Positions 9,343 to 17,915 of a stretch of 64,000 nucleotides of DNA are shown in pieces; position 1 is the stretch's first letter; the number at the start of each line of letters is the position of its first letter. The position numbers were made by a program, and so were the translations under genes. The stretch is from Streptomyces sp. HD (GTDB lineage Bacteria > Actinomycetota > Actinomycetes > Streptomycetales > Streptomycetaceae). A model generated the notes under the pieces. That model had not been told where the DNA came from. It worked only from the letters and a program-made list of their open reading frames with translations, and did not search any database. The stretch spans positions 26,524 to 90,523 of the forward strand of contig NZ_JAQMYP010000043.1 of NCBI RefSeq assembly GCF_028369295.1, written 5' to 3'.

Positions 9343-9821
9343 TCAGAGTGCGCCGTGGCAACGAGACGCGCGGCGTTCCGTAGGCGGCACCTGGGCGCTG
9401 AAGGTGCCGCTGTGTGTGGCACCAGGGCTGCGAAGGCCCGGGCCGGTCCACGACGGCGTGTGGTGGACCGGCTGGAAGCGGCATGGTCCGGCACCACCCG
9501 CACCCACACCCGCACCCATACCCGCACCCGGACCAGCCACCACCGGCTCCGGCTCCGGCTCCGGCTCGATGATGCCGGATGGCTGTCGTCCGCCATCGGA
9601 CGCCTCCGCCACTGCCCGAAGACGACCTCCGCGGCCTCCAGTCGGGCCCCCTCGATCCCCGGCAATTGCCTGCGCAGCAGTTCAGCCAGCTCGGCCAGAT
9701 GCATCCGTCGTTCGAAAATCCACGTCAGCACGTCCACGATGGCGATCCCTCCCGCGGCCGAAGCCACGCGGAAAGCCGAGCCCGCACCCGGAAGCGCAAA
9801 AGCCCCCTGACGGACGATCAC
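9343..9821 (-). other. Possible small gene with low-complexity tail (uncertain)
   Basis: Within the 770-base gap 9248-10020 the reverse strand has a plausible coding segment at 9600-9821 (IVDVLTWIFERRMHLAELAE, then ARLEAAEVVFGQWRRR) with normal Streptomyces codon bias. It then enters hexanucleotide-like repeats at about 9490-9570, which read as EPEPEPEP and GAGMGAGVGAG in one frame and as VRVRVWVRVWVR in another. A frameshift inside the repeat may hide the true C-terminus. No family was recognised. It could also be non-coding. Confidence 0.3.
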
Positions 9822-10020
9822 GTGCTACCGATCTCCGCTCCGACCAGCACGAGAATCCCGTCGAGACGCCACGCCAACACCGCTGACCAGCAGGGAATCA
9901 GGATGACGTGGCCTCATTGCCCGCCGTGACCCCGGGCGGCTAGGGTCCGACCACGAGTGATCGCACAGTCGTCGAAGCGTGCTGCCCCACAGCGGGACCG
10001 CGTCGACACGGGGGGAAGTT

Positions 10021-10671
10021 GTGAGTACAGAGCCCGATTCCGTGGCACCCATATCCGCACCGAACACCGGCCCGGATCCCCGGACCAGCTACGGCCTGGA
10101 CATGCCGGCACCCGACGCTGGCCCGGCCGTCCGCACCGGCCCCGACTCCGGCAACTCCCAACCGGCGGACCAGGCACACCAGATGCCCGCCCCGGGCGGC
10201 CCCACCGACGTCCGCGACCGGAATCCCGCACCCGGGACGAATCCTGACCCCGGCTTCAACCACAACGGCGTCCAGGCCATGTCGGCCGGCACCGGCCCGG
10301 GAAGCGCCACCGGCCCGAGCGGCACCCCCGCTACCCAGGCCGGCGGCGCGGACGACAACGGTTACGGTGTGAGCAACGCCGAACTCGGCAAAATGGCCGA
10401 CGAGTTGGACCTGGCCGCCCAGATCCTTGAGAAGGCGGACAAGGGCTTGGCGGAATCCGACGCCACAGCGCGTAGCCACAACATGCTCACCAGCGGACAC
10501 ATGCTCAAATCGACAACGGGCGACTGGGACGACGAAATCACCCGCCTCGCCAAGCAATGCCGCTCAATGGCCGACAAGATGCGCCAGACGCACACGAATT
10601 ACACGGCTCAAGAAGAGCGGACGGCGCAGGATTTCCAGGCGATCCTGGCTTCTCGCGAGGGGGATGCGTAA
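10021..10671 (+). CDS. WXG100-like secreted protein with Pro/Gly-rich N-terminus
   Basis: The GTG at 10021 follows a GGGGGGAAG ribosome site and gives 216 residues. The first 120 are Pro/Gly/Ala-rich and unstructured. The last 95 are helical, with a TTGDWDDEITRLAKQC turn between two helices, resembling the helix-W-x-G-helix hairpin of ESX/type VII substrates, although the motif here is GDWDD and not WxG. The stop overlaps the next ATG as TAATG, so it is coupled to the larger effector-like gene. A role as partner or targeting factor for type VII export is inferred. Confidence 0.6.
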   Translation: MSTEPDSVAPISAPNTGPDPRTSYGLDMPAPDAGPAVRTGPDSGNSQPADQAHQMPAPGGPTDVRDRNPAPGTNPDPGFNHNGVQAMSAGTGPGSATGPSGTPATQAGGADDNGYGVSNAELGKMADELDLAAQILEKADKGLAESDATARSHNMLTSGHMLKSTTGDWDDEITRLAKQCRSMADKMRQTHTNYTAQEERTAQDFQAILASREGDA

Positions 10672-11978
10672 TGGCAACGCTAACTGACCGGCCGGAGGGG
10701 CAGGACCACGCGCACCCCGATGCGGTCGAGCGGCAGGACATCACGGTCGGGGAACTGGAAGACGTACGTCCGCAGGCCTGGTCGCGGGCGGCCGGCGAGT
10801 GGGCCGACCTGGCCGCGGCGGCCACCGAGGCCCGGGACCACATCCAGAACGTCCTGCTCAAGCTACCCTTCGTCTGGGCGGGCCCGACTGCCATGATGGC
10901 CCGCATCCAACTGTCCGTACTGCATGACGAATTGACCATCGCACACCGCGAGTCAAAGGCTGCTTCAGCCACCCTCGAAGCGGCGAAGAGCGGCTTCGAG
11001 CTCGCCCGCACCTGGCTTGGCGAGGCCCAGGCGATGGCCCGGTCGAAGGACCTGACCCTGCACGACAGCGGCGGCGTCACCATTCCCGAGCGGGACTACC
11101 CGCCCAACGACCCGGACAGCGCGGGGGCGGCCCGGCAGGATCAGGAGAACGCGGACAGCCTCCTCACGCGCGCGACCGCCGCCCTCAGCTACGCCGCCGA
11201 CGTCAACGAGCACACCGGCTACGAACTCGAACGCATCAAGAAGGCGGTGGCGTACACCGTCCTGGACGACCAGACCGAGACCGCCGTCAATGCCGACACC
11301 AAGGGCGCCAAGGATCTGAACCGCGTCTTCTCCGGTGCGGGCGGAGTGCTGCTCCCGCCGCCCCCACCCGACAAGGGTTCCGGCGACTACAACACCCGCG
11401 AAGCCACCGACGAGGACCGTGCCATCAAGAACAAGATGGGCTTCTTCGCCATGGGTTCCCCCGCGGTGCTCGGCGGCCCTCAGTCGGCCAAGCACATGCT
11501 GCACTACCTTTCCAACACCGGGGAACCGCTGGACATCGACGTGGACGCTTTGATGGGCGACCTCCCGGACATGAATCGCAACGTAGAAGCCCAGCTCGCG
11601 GAGAACGCCCCCAACTGGGAGGCGCAGGCCCTCGCCGAATACGAGCGCACCGGGAAACCCGTGAAGTATGTCCAGCAGACAGGCTGGCAGGGCTGGACCG
11701 CCGAGAAGGACCCCGACTGGTATCACGCGGTCGGCTCCTTCCACTACAACACGGTCGCCCAGGTCGAGGTCGTCCCGGGCCCGGACGGCGAGCCCAAGAC
11801 CACGATCCGCTACCAGACCCACGTGTACGACCGCTACAACTGGGACGCGAACAAGGGGACTCCGGTACCCGCGATGGGCAACGTGTCGGACGCCCAGATG
11901 GCCAGGCTCCACCAGTCGGGTCAGGCCAAGGAGTACGACATGGGCGGGCAGAGCGAAGTGCGCACATGGAACGGGTGA
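10671..11978 (+). CDS. Large LXG/WXG-like effector candidate
   Basis: A protein of 435 residues. Residues about 30-200 are long helices with a WAGPTAMMARIQLSV turn, as in N-terminal trafficking domains of type VII polymorphic toxins. A PPPPPPDKGSGDYN linker at about 225-240 is followed by a compact C-terminal region with GSFHYNTVAQVEVVPGPDGE, HVYDRYNWDANKGTPVP and a closing KEYDMGGQSEVRTWNG. No known toxin fold or catalytic motif was recognised there. The architecture of helical leader, proline linker and variable end matches polymorphic toxins, and the small membrane protein next to it could be an immunity or anchoring partner. Confidence 0.6.
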   Translation: MATLTDRPEGQDHAHPDAVERQDITVGELEDVRPQAWSRAAGEWADLAAAATEARDHIQNVLLKLPFVWAGPTAMMARIQLSVLHDELTIAHRESKAASATLEAAKSGFELARTWLGEAQAMARSKDLTLHDSGGVTIPERDYPPNDPDSAGAARQDQENADSLLTRATAALSYAADVNEHTGYELERIKKAVAYTVLDDQTETAVNADTKGAKDLNRVFSGAGGVLLPPPPPDKGSGDYNTREATDEDRAIKNKMGFFAMGSPAVLGGPQSAKHMLHYLSNTGEPLDIDVDALMGDLPDMNRNVEAQLAENAPNWEAQALAEYERTGKPVKYVQQTGWQGWTAEKDPDWYHAVGSFHYNTVAQVEVVPGPDGEPKTTIRYQTHVYDRYNWDANKGTPVPAMGNVSDAQMARLHQSGQAKEYDMGGQSEVRTWNG

Positions 11979-12448
11979 GTACGCCTGTGGGCCCCCCGAG
12001 GCCGCGCCGGCGCAGGTGGCTGGTGTGGTTCCTGGCCTTGTGCGTGGTGTGGACCCTCGGCGTGATCGTTTGGGCGGCCGTCGCGCTGCTCACGCCGGCC
12101 GGTGACAGTTCGCAGGAGGCCGTGGAGCGCAAGGCGGGGATGCACCACGATCAGCATCAACCCGCGGGCCGCTACTACGTACCGACGTACGCCAGGGTGG
12201 AGAAGGACGGCACCGCGGTGCTCCGGTACGAGGTGGGCAACGGCCAGGACTCAAGCGTCAAGGACTTCCTTCGCACGTACGACATCACCGCCGAGCCGAA
12301 GCGCACCAGCCCGTCCGAGGTGACGTACGCCGACCGCTTCGGCGACGTACGGCGAACGTTCACGATCACCTACAACCCGTCGCCTGAGCCCGGTGGGTAC
12401 GACTACGCGCGGATCACCGTCAGAGCCAGTGGCACCGACGCAAGCTGA
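11966..12448 (+). CDS. Small membrane-anchored protein, possible immunity partner
   Basis: A protein of 160 residues from the ATG at 11966. An internal GTG at 11975, forming a GTGA overlap with the stop of the preceding gene, is equally likely and gives 157. A basic start (PRPRRRRW) precedes one transmembrane helix (LVWFLALCVVWTLGVIVWAAVALL), and the remaining about 110 residues would be extracytoplasmic and beta-rich (VLRYEVGNGQDSSVKDFLR, RRTFTITYNPSPEPGGYDYARITV). Overlap with the effector-like gene shows co-translation. Immunity is inferred from position only. Confidence 0.6.
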   Translation: MERVSTPVGPPRPRRRRWLVWFLALCVVWTLGVIVWAAVALLTPAGDSSQEAVERKAGMHHDQHQPAGRYYVPTYARVEKDGTAVLRYEVGNGQDSSVKDFLRTYDITAEPKRTSPSEVTYADRFGDVRRTFTITYNPSPEPGGYDYARITVRASGTDAS

Positions 12449-12746
12449 AGGGCCGGGAGCAGGCCGGGAGATGTGGAGCCGTCAGCCCCGAACTCCCGTC
12501 CCGCGGCAACGCATCGCGGCGAGGCCGACGACCACAGGTCGGCCTCGCCGTCGAGCAGCTGCCCACTACTGGGTCGGGGGCAAGATCACCGCGGCCCGCC
12601 AGAACAAGATCACCGGCGCCTGCGCCACCGCGAACGCACCGCCGTCGAGCACGAGCTGCGGCAGAGGCTTCACTTGCCGGCCGACGGGATCCGCGTGTTC
12701 CCGCTGTGGCTGACCCCCGTGCCGTGCGGCCACGTTCACGGGCTGG
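12449..12746. other. Gap with a possible coding relic
   Basis: About 300 bases between converging genes. At 12625-12730 one forward frame reads RLRHRERTAVEHELRQRL followed by LPADGIRVFPLWLTPVPCGH, which has coding character but no visible start, end or family. It is probably a fragment. Confidence 0.25.
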
Positions 12747-14111
12747 TCATGTCTCTGATGGGAGTCGGCGTCCGTCGAACACAGTGCGTGGCATCCAGCG
12801 GATGGCGGCCGCCACCCGGCGAGGGCTGTTCGCTTGGAGCAGCCGATGTTCCGAGTTGGCCAGGAACTCGATGAGATCGGCTCTGCCGGCGTTCTCGGTG
12901 ACCGGGATGGCAAGGCGCACCGTATGAGGCCCCCACGGGGTCATGTCGAGGCGTTGCAGTCCTTGCACCCAGTTGTACTTGGGAGTTCCGGCCAGCATGA
13001 CCGCGATGACGGGCGGGGGACAGAACGCGGGAAAGTGCGGGTGGGCCAGTTCGTTGCTGACCAGGCCCAGGGCCCCGCCGAGATCCGAGAACCTCGAATT
13101 GCCGATCTTCAGGTCCTGGTAGGCGAACTGATCGATCGGTGTCATGCGCACGTGCCAGGAAGCAACCTCTGCGAAGGAGATGACGCCGAACTTCAGACCG
13201 ATGCCCGGATTGCTTCTGCTGATCGACTGTAGTTCCGGGATCAACTCCCGTATCGCGAAGTTGGTCGCCGCGAGGACTCCGTGGTCGGCCATGGCGAGGG
13301 CCCGGTCGACGAGGAAGTAGAAGTGCACGGGGCCCGGGGAGTCGGGATCTGGTGCGGGGATGTGAGGTTCTGGCCTGGAGATCTGTGCCCTGTTGCGGAA
13401 CAGGGCGATGGAGTCACCGCTGTTGCGGATCCGTTGATGGGGATCAGGCCAGTTCTTGGCCCTGAGTTCGGCACGGACGTGCCGGTAGAGGGTGTCCATG
13501 GTCAGTAGCTCGGGGCCGTCGGGAATGCCCTGGGACACGGCTCGGATCAGTTCGCCGGTGAATGACGTATACGGCTCGTCCTCGGGCGCCAGAGAGATCT
13601 TCGTGGCGCCGGATGAGGTCATCACGTACGCGCCCTCGATATCGGTGAGGTCGGCCGCATCGGGTGTGGGGCCCAGGTAGCCGGTGAGGGCGCGTGCGCT
13701 GTAACAGCAGTCCAGGATGACCACCTTGCGCTGGGCGTTGCACTCCTCCACCACGAGGCGGCGTACCTCTTCGTAGGGCAGTGCCCGGTAGAGGCGGCCG
13801 TGATCGGAGTTCGGCAATGCCAGGAGCAGATCCCCGGAGTGGGAGATCAGGCCGTGGCCGGCGAAGTAGAAGACGAAGGTGTCCTCGGCCTCCGTCGCGG
13901 CGTCGTGCACGGCATCGAGAATGGCATCGGAGGAGAGATCGGAAAGGATGCGGCAGTGGTCGGGCTGCCGGAGGCCGAACAGGTCTGGGGCGCTCAGCAG
14001 ATCGGCGAGAGCCGTGACCGTGCGCGGCACCGATGGCAGGGCGGAAAGGTGACGGTAGTCGTCGATGCCCACCAGCACGGCGCGGGACCGTGAGGGATCG
14101 GCGAGTTCCAT
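12747..14111 (-). CDS. Caspase-like (peptidase C14) effector with degenerate VWA-like C-terminus
   Basis: A protein of 454 residues. The first about 250 form a caspase/metacaspase domain: RAVLVGIDDYRHLSALPSV start, catalytic His in TFVFYFAGHGLISHSGDLLLAL, catalytic Cys in KVVILDCCYSARAL, and EGAYVMTSSGATK. Residues about 265-440 resemble a von Willebrand A fold (PVHFYFLVDRALAMADHGVL), but the metal-site DxSxS is missing (DRALA). The ATG overlaps the stop of the EACC1 gene by one base, a fixed pairing of the EACC1 conflict systems. Upon a trigger it probably cleaves cell proteins and causes dormancy or death. The target is unknown. Confidence 0.9.
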   Translation of the reverse strand: MELADPSRSRAVLVGIDDYRHLSALPSVPRTVTALADLLSAPDLFGLRQPDHCRILSDLSSDAILDAVHDAATEAEDTFVFYFAGHGLISHSGDLLLALPNSDHGRLYRALPYEEVRRLVVEECNAQRKVVILDCCYSARALTGYLGPTPDAADLTDIEGAYVMTSSGATKISLAPEDEPYTSFTGELIRAVSQGIPDGPELLTMDTLYRHVRAELRAKNWPDPHQRIRNSGDSIALFRNRAQISRPEPHIPAPDPDSPGPVHFYFLVDRALAMADHGVLAATNFAIRELIPELQSISRSNPGIGLKFGVISFAEVASWHVRMTPIDQFAYQDLKIGNSRFSDLGGALGLVSNELAHPHFPAFCPPPVIAVMLAGTPKYNWVQGLQRLDMTPWGPHTVRLAIPVTENAGRADLIEFLANSEHRLLQANSPRRVAAAIRWMPRTVFDGRRLPSET

Positions 14112-14467
14112 CAGTCATTCTCCGGGACGCGTCTTTGGGCTGCCCGGAGTGCCTCGGCAATGCGTTGAACCGTCTCCTCGGAGCCGTCCGCGAGGGTGAG
14201 GGGCTCGCCCGTGACGATCAGGGTGACGGGTGCGGGTGCCCGGCGTGCATGCCGCCAGGCGGAGTAGGACAGGGCGAGATTGAGAGCGGAGAAGCCCTGG
14301 CTCAGAATCAGGTCGATCACGTCGACCGTGCCCATGGCGCCCGCGGCAACGGCGGGGTTCAGTTCGATCTTCGCGTGCTGCCTGAGGTCCGGGTCCTGCC
14401 GTAGCCAGCGGTACAGGTCGGTGAGGGTGTCGTGATCCTCTTCCTGCACGGCGATCTGAATGCGCAT
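14111..14467 (-). CDS. Effector-associated constant component EACC1
   Basis: A protein of 118 residues, with GGGGGGACAG before the ATG. It has the family pattern: a beta strand start (MRIQIAVQEEDHDTLTDLYRWL), a short helical hydrophobic part (MGTVDVIDLILSQGFSALNLALSYSAW) and the close VTLIVTGEPLTLADGSEETVQ. EACC1 proteins sit directly upstream of varied effectors (TIR, caspase, trypsin) in actinobacteria and are thought to link a sensor to effector activation. Here it is coupled to the caspase gene through a TGATG overlap. Confidence 0.85.
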   Translation of the reverse strand: MRIQIAVQEEDHDTLTDLYRWLRQDPDLRQHAKIELNPAVAAGAMGTVDVIDLILSQGFSALNLALSYSAWRHARRAPAPVTLIVTGEPLTLADGSEETVQRIAEALRAAQRRVPEND

Positions 14468-14838
14468 ACCTGTCCCCCCGAAACCGCGACCTTGGCGGCA
14501 GGTTAGTAGGTGCCGGCTTCTCAAGTGTGCTCTTTGGGAAGGTGGTTGGGCGTGGTGCCCTCCGCCCGGATGTGCGCTTCGACTCGCGCCCACAGGGGCG
14601 CGTGGACGAGCACACTCAGCTGATCGGCTTCGACCCGCTGTGTGCCGCAAGAACATCATCAAGCAGTTCTACGGCCGGCCACACCCGGATCGGTCACCGC
14701 CCGCAGCGACGACCTGTAAAGCCCCGCCCTTCGTGACTCGTCCCGGCACCGGCGCTTGGGTGCGCACCGCGACCACACCACTGCACGCACGTGACGCAGC
14801 CGCTCGGATCATCCGGGTGAGTGCTGTCAGCCAGGACT
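14468..14838. other. Gap upstream of EACC1, no gene recognised
   Basis: About 370 bases between the EACC1 start and the 3' end of the Sap/GAP gene. A forward frame (RPDVRFDSRPQGRVDEHTQL, 14560-14640) has some coding character but matches nothing known. The EACC1 promoter should lie at its left edge. Confidence 0.3.
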
Positions 14839-15522
14839 TCAACCGGCCAGCTCGTAGAGGCTCCACCCCACCAGCCACAGGCCGATCACGACACTGCCGA
14901 GCACGATGGCCTGCTGCGAGTGGCCCTCCATCCAGGTGCGCAGCCCCAGGAGCCGGCGCTGGGCCGCCGCCGGATTGAGTGCGACGTACAGCTCGGCCGT
15001 GAGCAGACTGGCGGTTGCGAGGACGCAGAACGCGCACAGCACCAGCCAGGTCGAGAGGTGGGAGGTATCGGCGTCAACCACGGTGACGGCGCCCGCAGCG
15101 ACGAGTCCCCACGGCTGGAGAAGCACGGCGAGTCCTGCAGCGGGCCAGATGGAGCCGCGGTCCATCCGGGCGGTGAGGGAAAGGGACGATCTGTCGCGTG
15201 GCGGCGAGGCGGTGTTCCCGCTCGGCGGGTGGTCGTGGACGGGGCGGCGGTGTCGGCGGACGCCGTACACGACCAGCGCCACCCCGATGACGAGCTTGGC
15301 CACGAGGCTCGCCGTGGACGGAGGCGACCTCGGCTCCGGTGGCTGCCCGCCGGTCAGCGTCAGGACCAGAACGATCACCGCGACGAGACACGCCACCCAT
15401 CCCGAGATGAAGGTGAGCCCTGCCCGTACGCCTCTGGCGTGTGCCACCACCAGCACGAACGCCATGAGGGGGAGTGGGTCGAGCGTGATGGCGAGGGCGA
15501 TGAGCAGCAGGTCGAAGACCAT
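14839..15522 (-). CDS. Sap/GAP-family membrane transporter (LysE-like fold)
   Basis: A protein of 227 residues with about six membrane helices. The opening LLLIALAITLDPLPLMAFVLVVAHARG matches the GAP/Sap family, named after a mycobacterial sulfolipid-1 addressing protein, with its Asp-Pro in the first helix. The middle loop is polar (RRHRRPVHDHPPSGN). Family members export lipids or small molecules; the substrate is unknown. The gene stands alone and is divergent from the YihY gene. Confidence 0.8.
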   Translation of the reverse strand: MVFDLLLIALAITLDPLPLMAFVLVVAHARGVRAGLTFISGWVACLVAVIVLVLTLTGGQPPEPRSPPSTASLVAKLVIGVALVVYGVRRHRRPVHDHPPSGNTASPPRDRSSLSLTARMDRGSIWPAAGLAVLLQPWGLVAAGAVTVVDADTSHLSTWLVLCAFCVLATASLLTAELYVALNPAAAQRRLLGLRTWMEGHSQQAIVLGSVVIGLWLVGWSLYELAG

Positions 15523-15727
15523 GGGGCGATCCCATCAGGCACCGTACGGGTCGAGCCTATGCACGGCCGTCACCCGTCGCATCTCTTGACGGGTGACGGC
15601 CGTGAGCCGTCGGCTGCGCGTGCGGCGGGGTGCCGCGGCCCGCTTCGTCACGCACTCTGGAGACGGGAAGGAGCGGCTCTATGGAGACGTTTGCAGCAGT
15701 GCCGTCGCCGACAGGGATCCGGACACC

Positions 15728-16738
15728 ATGCCCAGGCTCCGCCGCCGGCAGTTGATGCGACGTGAGGGTACGGGCAAGGACTCCGGCACCCCGCCGGGCC
15801 GGGCCGGCGGGGTGGAATGCGAACCTGGCCCCCGTCGGCGGACCCGCTCCCTGCTGCGCGCGTCATGGTGGCGTGGCCGTATCGGGGAACTGACTGCCTG
15901 GCTGGAAGCCGTCCACGCGCGGGTGGAGACCCGCTTCCCGGTGGTCACAGCGCTGGTGGACCGCATGGTGTCGGTGAACATCTTCGACTCCGCCACCCGC
16001 ATCGCGGCGCAGTGCTTCCTCACGGCGGTTCCGTTGCTGTTCGTGCTGAGTGCGTACGCGCCGTCGGCCGTGCAGGACCAGGTCTCCGCATCGATCCGTG
16101 CCGTCTTCGGTCTGACCGGGCCGGCCATGGCCCAGGTTGAGCAGGCGTTCCAGCCGCCGAGCGACGATCTGCGCCAGGCGACCGGCCTGGTGGGTGTGCT
16201 GATGGTGCTGCTGTCGGCCACCGCGGTGAGTCGCGCTGTGCAGCGGCTGTGCAGACGGGCCTGGCTGCTGCCCCGGGCAGGGGCGAAGGTCGCTCCGTGG
16301 AGGTGGCTGGCGTGGATCGGCCTGTGGCTCGGCGCGCTGGTCGTGCAAGGGATGCTGCGCAACGGGTTCGGTCTGGGGGCGGTGCTGGGATTTCCGGTCG
16401 TCCTGGTCATGCAGACGGCCATGTGGTGGTGGACCCAGCACCTTCTGCTGGGCGGTGCAGTCCGCTGGGCGCCCCTGCTGCCAGGGGCTGTCATCACGGC
16501 GATCGCGGTCAGTGTCCTGTCCGTGACCGCGCACCTCTACATGCCACGGGCGCTCAACAGGGCACTGGCCGATTACGGTTCCGCGGGGTCGGTCTTCGTC
16601 CTGCTGTCCTGGCTGATCGTCGTGTGCGTGGCCGTTGCCGTCGGCCTCAGCGCCGGCGCCGTACTCTCCCAAGAGCCCTTCCTGAGGCGCCGCCTGGGAA
16701 CCCCGACGTCCCCGCCCGGCGAGACCGATCACGCGTGA
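15728..16738 (+). CDS. YihY/BrkB-family membrane protein
   Basis: The reading frame is open from 15593. The first 45 codons look non-coding, so the ATG at 15728 (336 residues) is preferred, with another at 15755. Family features are the amphipathic FPVVTALVDRMVSVNIFDSATRIAAQCFLTAVPLLFVL followed by six hydrophobic helices and GSAGSVFVLLSWLIVVCVAVAVG near the end. Members are multi-spanning inner-membrane proteins once misnamed RNase BN. A transport function is suspected but unproven. Confidence 0.8.
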   Translation: MPRLRRRQLMRREGTGKDSGTPPGRAGGVECEPGPRRRTRSLLRASWWRGRIGELTAWLEAVHARVETRFPVVTALVDRMVSVNIFDSATRIAAQCFLTAVPLLFVLSAYAPSAVQDQVSASIRAVFGLTGPAMAQVEQAFQPPSDDLRQATGLVGVLMVLLSATAVSRAVQRLCRRAWLLPRAGAKVAPWRWLAWIGLWLGALVVQGMLRNGFGLGAVLGFPVVLVMQTAMWWWTQHLLLGGAVRWAPLLPGAVITAIAVSVLSVTAHLYMPRALNRALADYGSAGSVFVLLSWLIVVCVAVAVGLSAGAVLSQEPFLRRRLGTPTSPPGETDHA

Positions 16739-17249
16739 CAGTCCGGCTCGGGTGCAGCCGGTGGCGTGAGACGGGAAAGCCGTTGGTCTCTTCCTGGTCG
16801 ACGGCACCGAAGGGGTCCTACGGTGCACCTCGGGAACCGTTCGCACGACGTGGAGGTCCCCGAGGGGCCGTTCGGTCTGCGCCCCACCGTCGAGGGCGGC
16901 CGGATCATCCGCCGCCACCTCCACGAGAACAGCCTGTTGATCGCCCGGGCCCGCGGGTCCGTGAGATCGCCTGTGGTTTGCAAGTCCGCGCGCAGAGTGA
17001 CGAGCCAGTTCTCGGCGTCCACGGGGCCGGCGGCACCTGGCGTGCGTATGTCGATGGATTTCAGCGATGCTGCGGGATGTCGGATTTCAGCAATGCTGCG
17101 GGACGTGGTGGTCTCCGGTCAGGTGGCGGCTGACTTCTGGGCTTTCCACACGGGTGCAGCGGTGCCCCGTACTCGGCTGGGTCAGCGCCCCATGTGGCGT
17201 GACCGGGGCCGCGGGGTGGGGCGGCGCTGGCCTGGCGTGGTGCGCCTGG
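16739..17249. other. Gap with a 26-bp tandem duplication
   Basis: About 510 bases between converging genes. A forward segment at 16845-16970 reads VEVPEGPFGLRPTVEGGRI and then RRHLHENSLLIARARG, which may be an orphan coding fragment. Two adjacent 26-bp units at 17056-17081 and 17082-17107 differ at three positions. No complete gene was recognised. Confidence 0.4.
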
Positions 17250-17915
17250 CTACCGCTTCCCGACGGCGTAGGTCAGGTGGGTCACCCGGGATGATGCGTC
17301 CGTGCGGGTCTGGTCGAGGGCGAGGCGGGCGCGGTCCACGTGGTCGAACAAGCGGATGCCGGTGCCGAACAGCACGGGCGCGAGGGTGATCGAGAACTCG
17401 TCGATCAGGCCGCTGTCCAGGTACTCCTGGATCGTCTGGGCGCCGCCGGCGATGCGGACGTCGCGTTCGCCGGCGGCCTCGCGGGCATGGTCGAGGGCGC
17501 TGGAGATGCCGTCGGTGACGAAGTGGAAGGTGGTGCCGCCAGGCCGCTCCCACGGGTCACGCTTCTCATGGGTGACGACGAAGACCGGGGTGTGGAACGG
17601 CGCCTCCTGCGGCCATGCCAGCTCGCCGAGGTCGAACATGCGCTTGCCCATGACGCTCGCGCCGGTGCGCTCGTACGTCGCCCGAGCGATGTCGTTGTCG
17701 ATGCCTTCCTCGCCGCCCTCGCCGAGCTTGAGGTTCTCCCGGATGAACCGCTGCGGGAACAACCACGCCTGCAGCTCCGACCACTTCGAATTCCAGCGCC
17801 TGACACCCGGATCGTCCTGTTTCTCGGGCGAGAAGGCGTCCCCGGCCGGCACGGGCTCGGGTGCCATGAAGCCGTCGAGGGACATCGTCACGCTGAAGAA
17901 CACCTTCCCGGCCAT
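17250..17915 (-). CDS. RibD C-terminal / dihydrofolate-reductase-like oxidoreductase
   Basis: A protein of 221 residues starting KVFFSVTMSLDGFMAPE, the standard opening of this family. Further motifs are TGASVMGKRMFDLGE, TPVFVVTHEKRDPW, FVTDGISSALDHAREAAGERDVRIAGGA and the closing EFSITLAPVLFGTGIRLFD. These enzymes share the NADPH-binding fold of deaminase-reductases; most have no assigned substrate. The ATG overlaps the stop of the SRPBCC gene by one base, so it is the last gene of an ArsR-SRPBCC-reductase operon common in Streptomyces. Confidence 0.85.
   Translation of the reverse strand: MAGKVFFSVTMSLDGFMAPEPVPAGDAFSPEKQDDPGVRRWNSKWSELQAWLFPQRFIRENLKLGEGGEEGIDNDIARATYERTGASVMGKRMFDLGELAWPQEAPFHTPVFVVTHEKRDPWERPGGTTFHFVTDGISSALDHAREAAGERDVRIAGGAQTIQEYLDSGLIDEFSITLAPVLFGTGIRLFDHVDRARLALDQTRTDASSRVTHLTYAVGKR

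Noticed and set aside
9490..9570. Short periodic sequence considered as a CRISPR array or minisatellite
   Set aside because: Units are about six bases and degenerate, with no spacers; simple low-complexity sequence.
10965..11912. A 315-codon reverse frame opposite the effector-like gene
   Set aside because: No coding signature; mirrors the codon structure of the forward gene.
15863..16924. A 353-codon reverse frame opposite the YihY gene
   Set aside because: Shadow of a membrane-protein gene; very rich in Gln, His and Arg, no motif.
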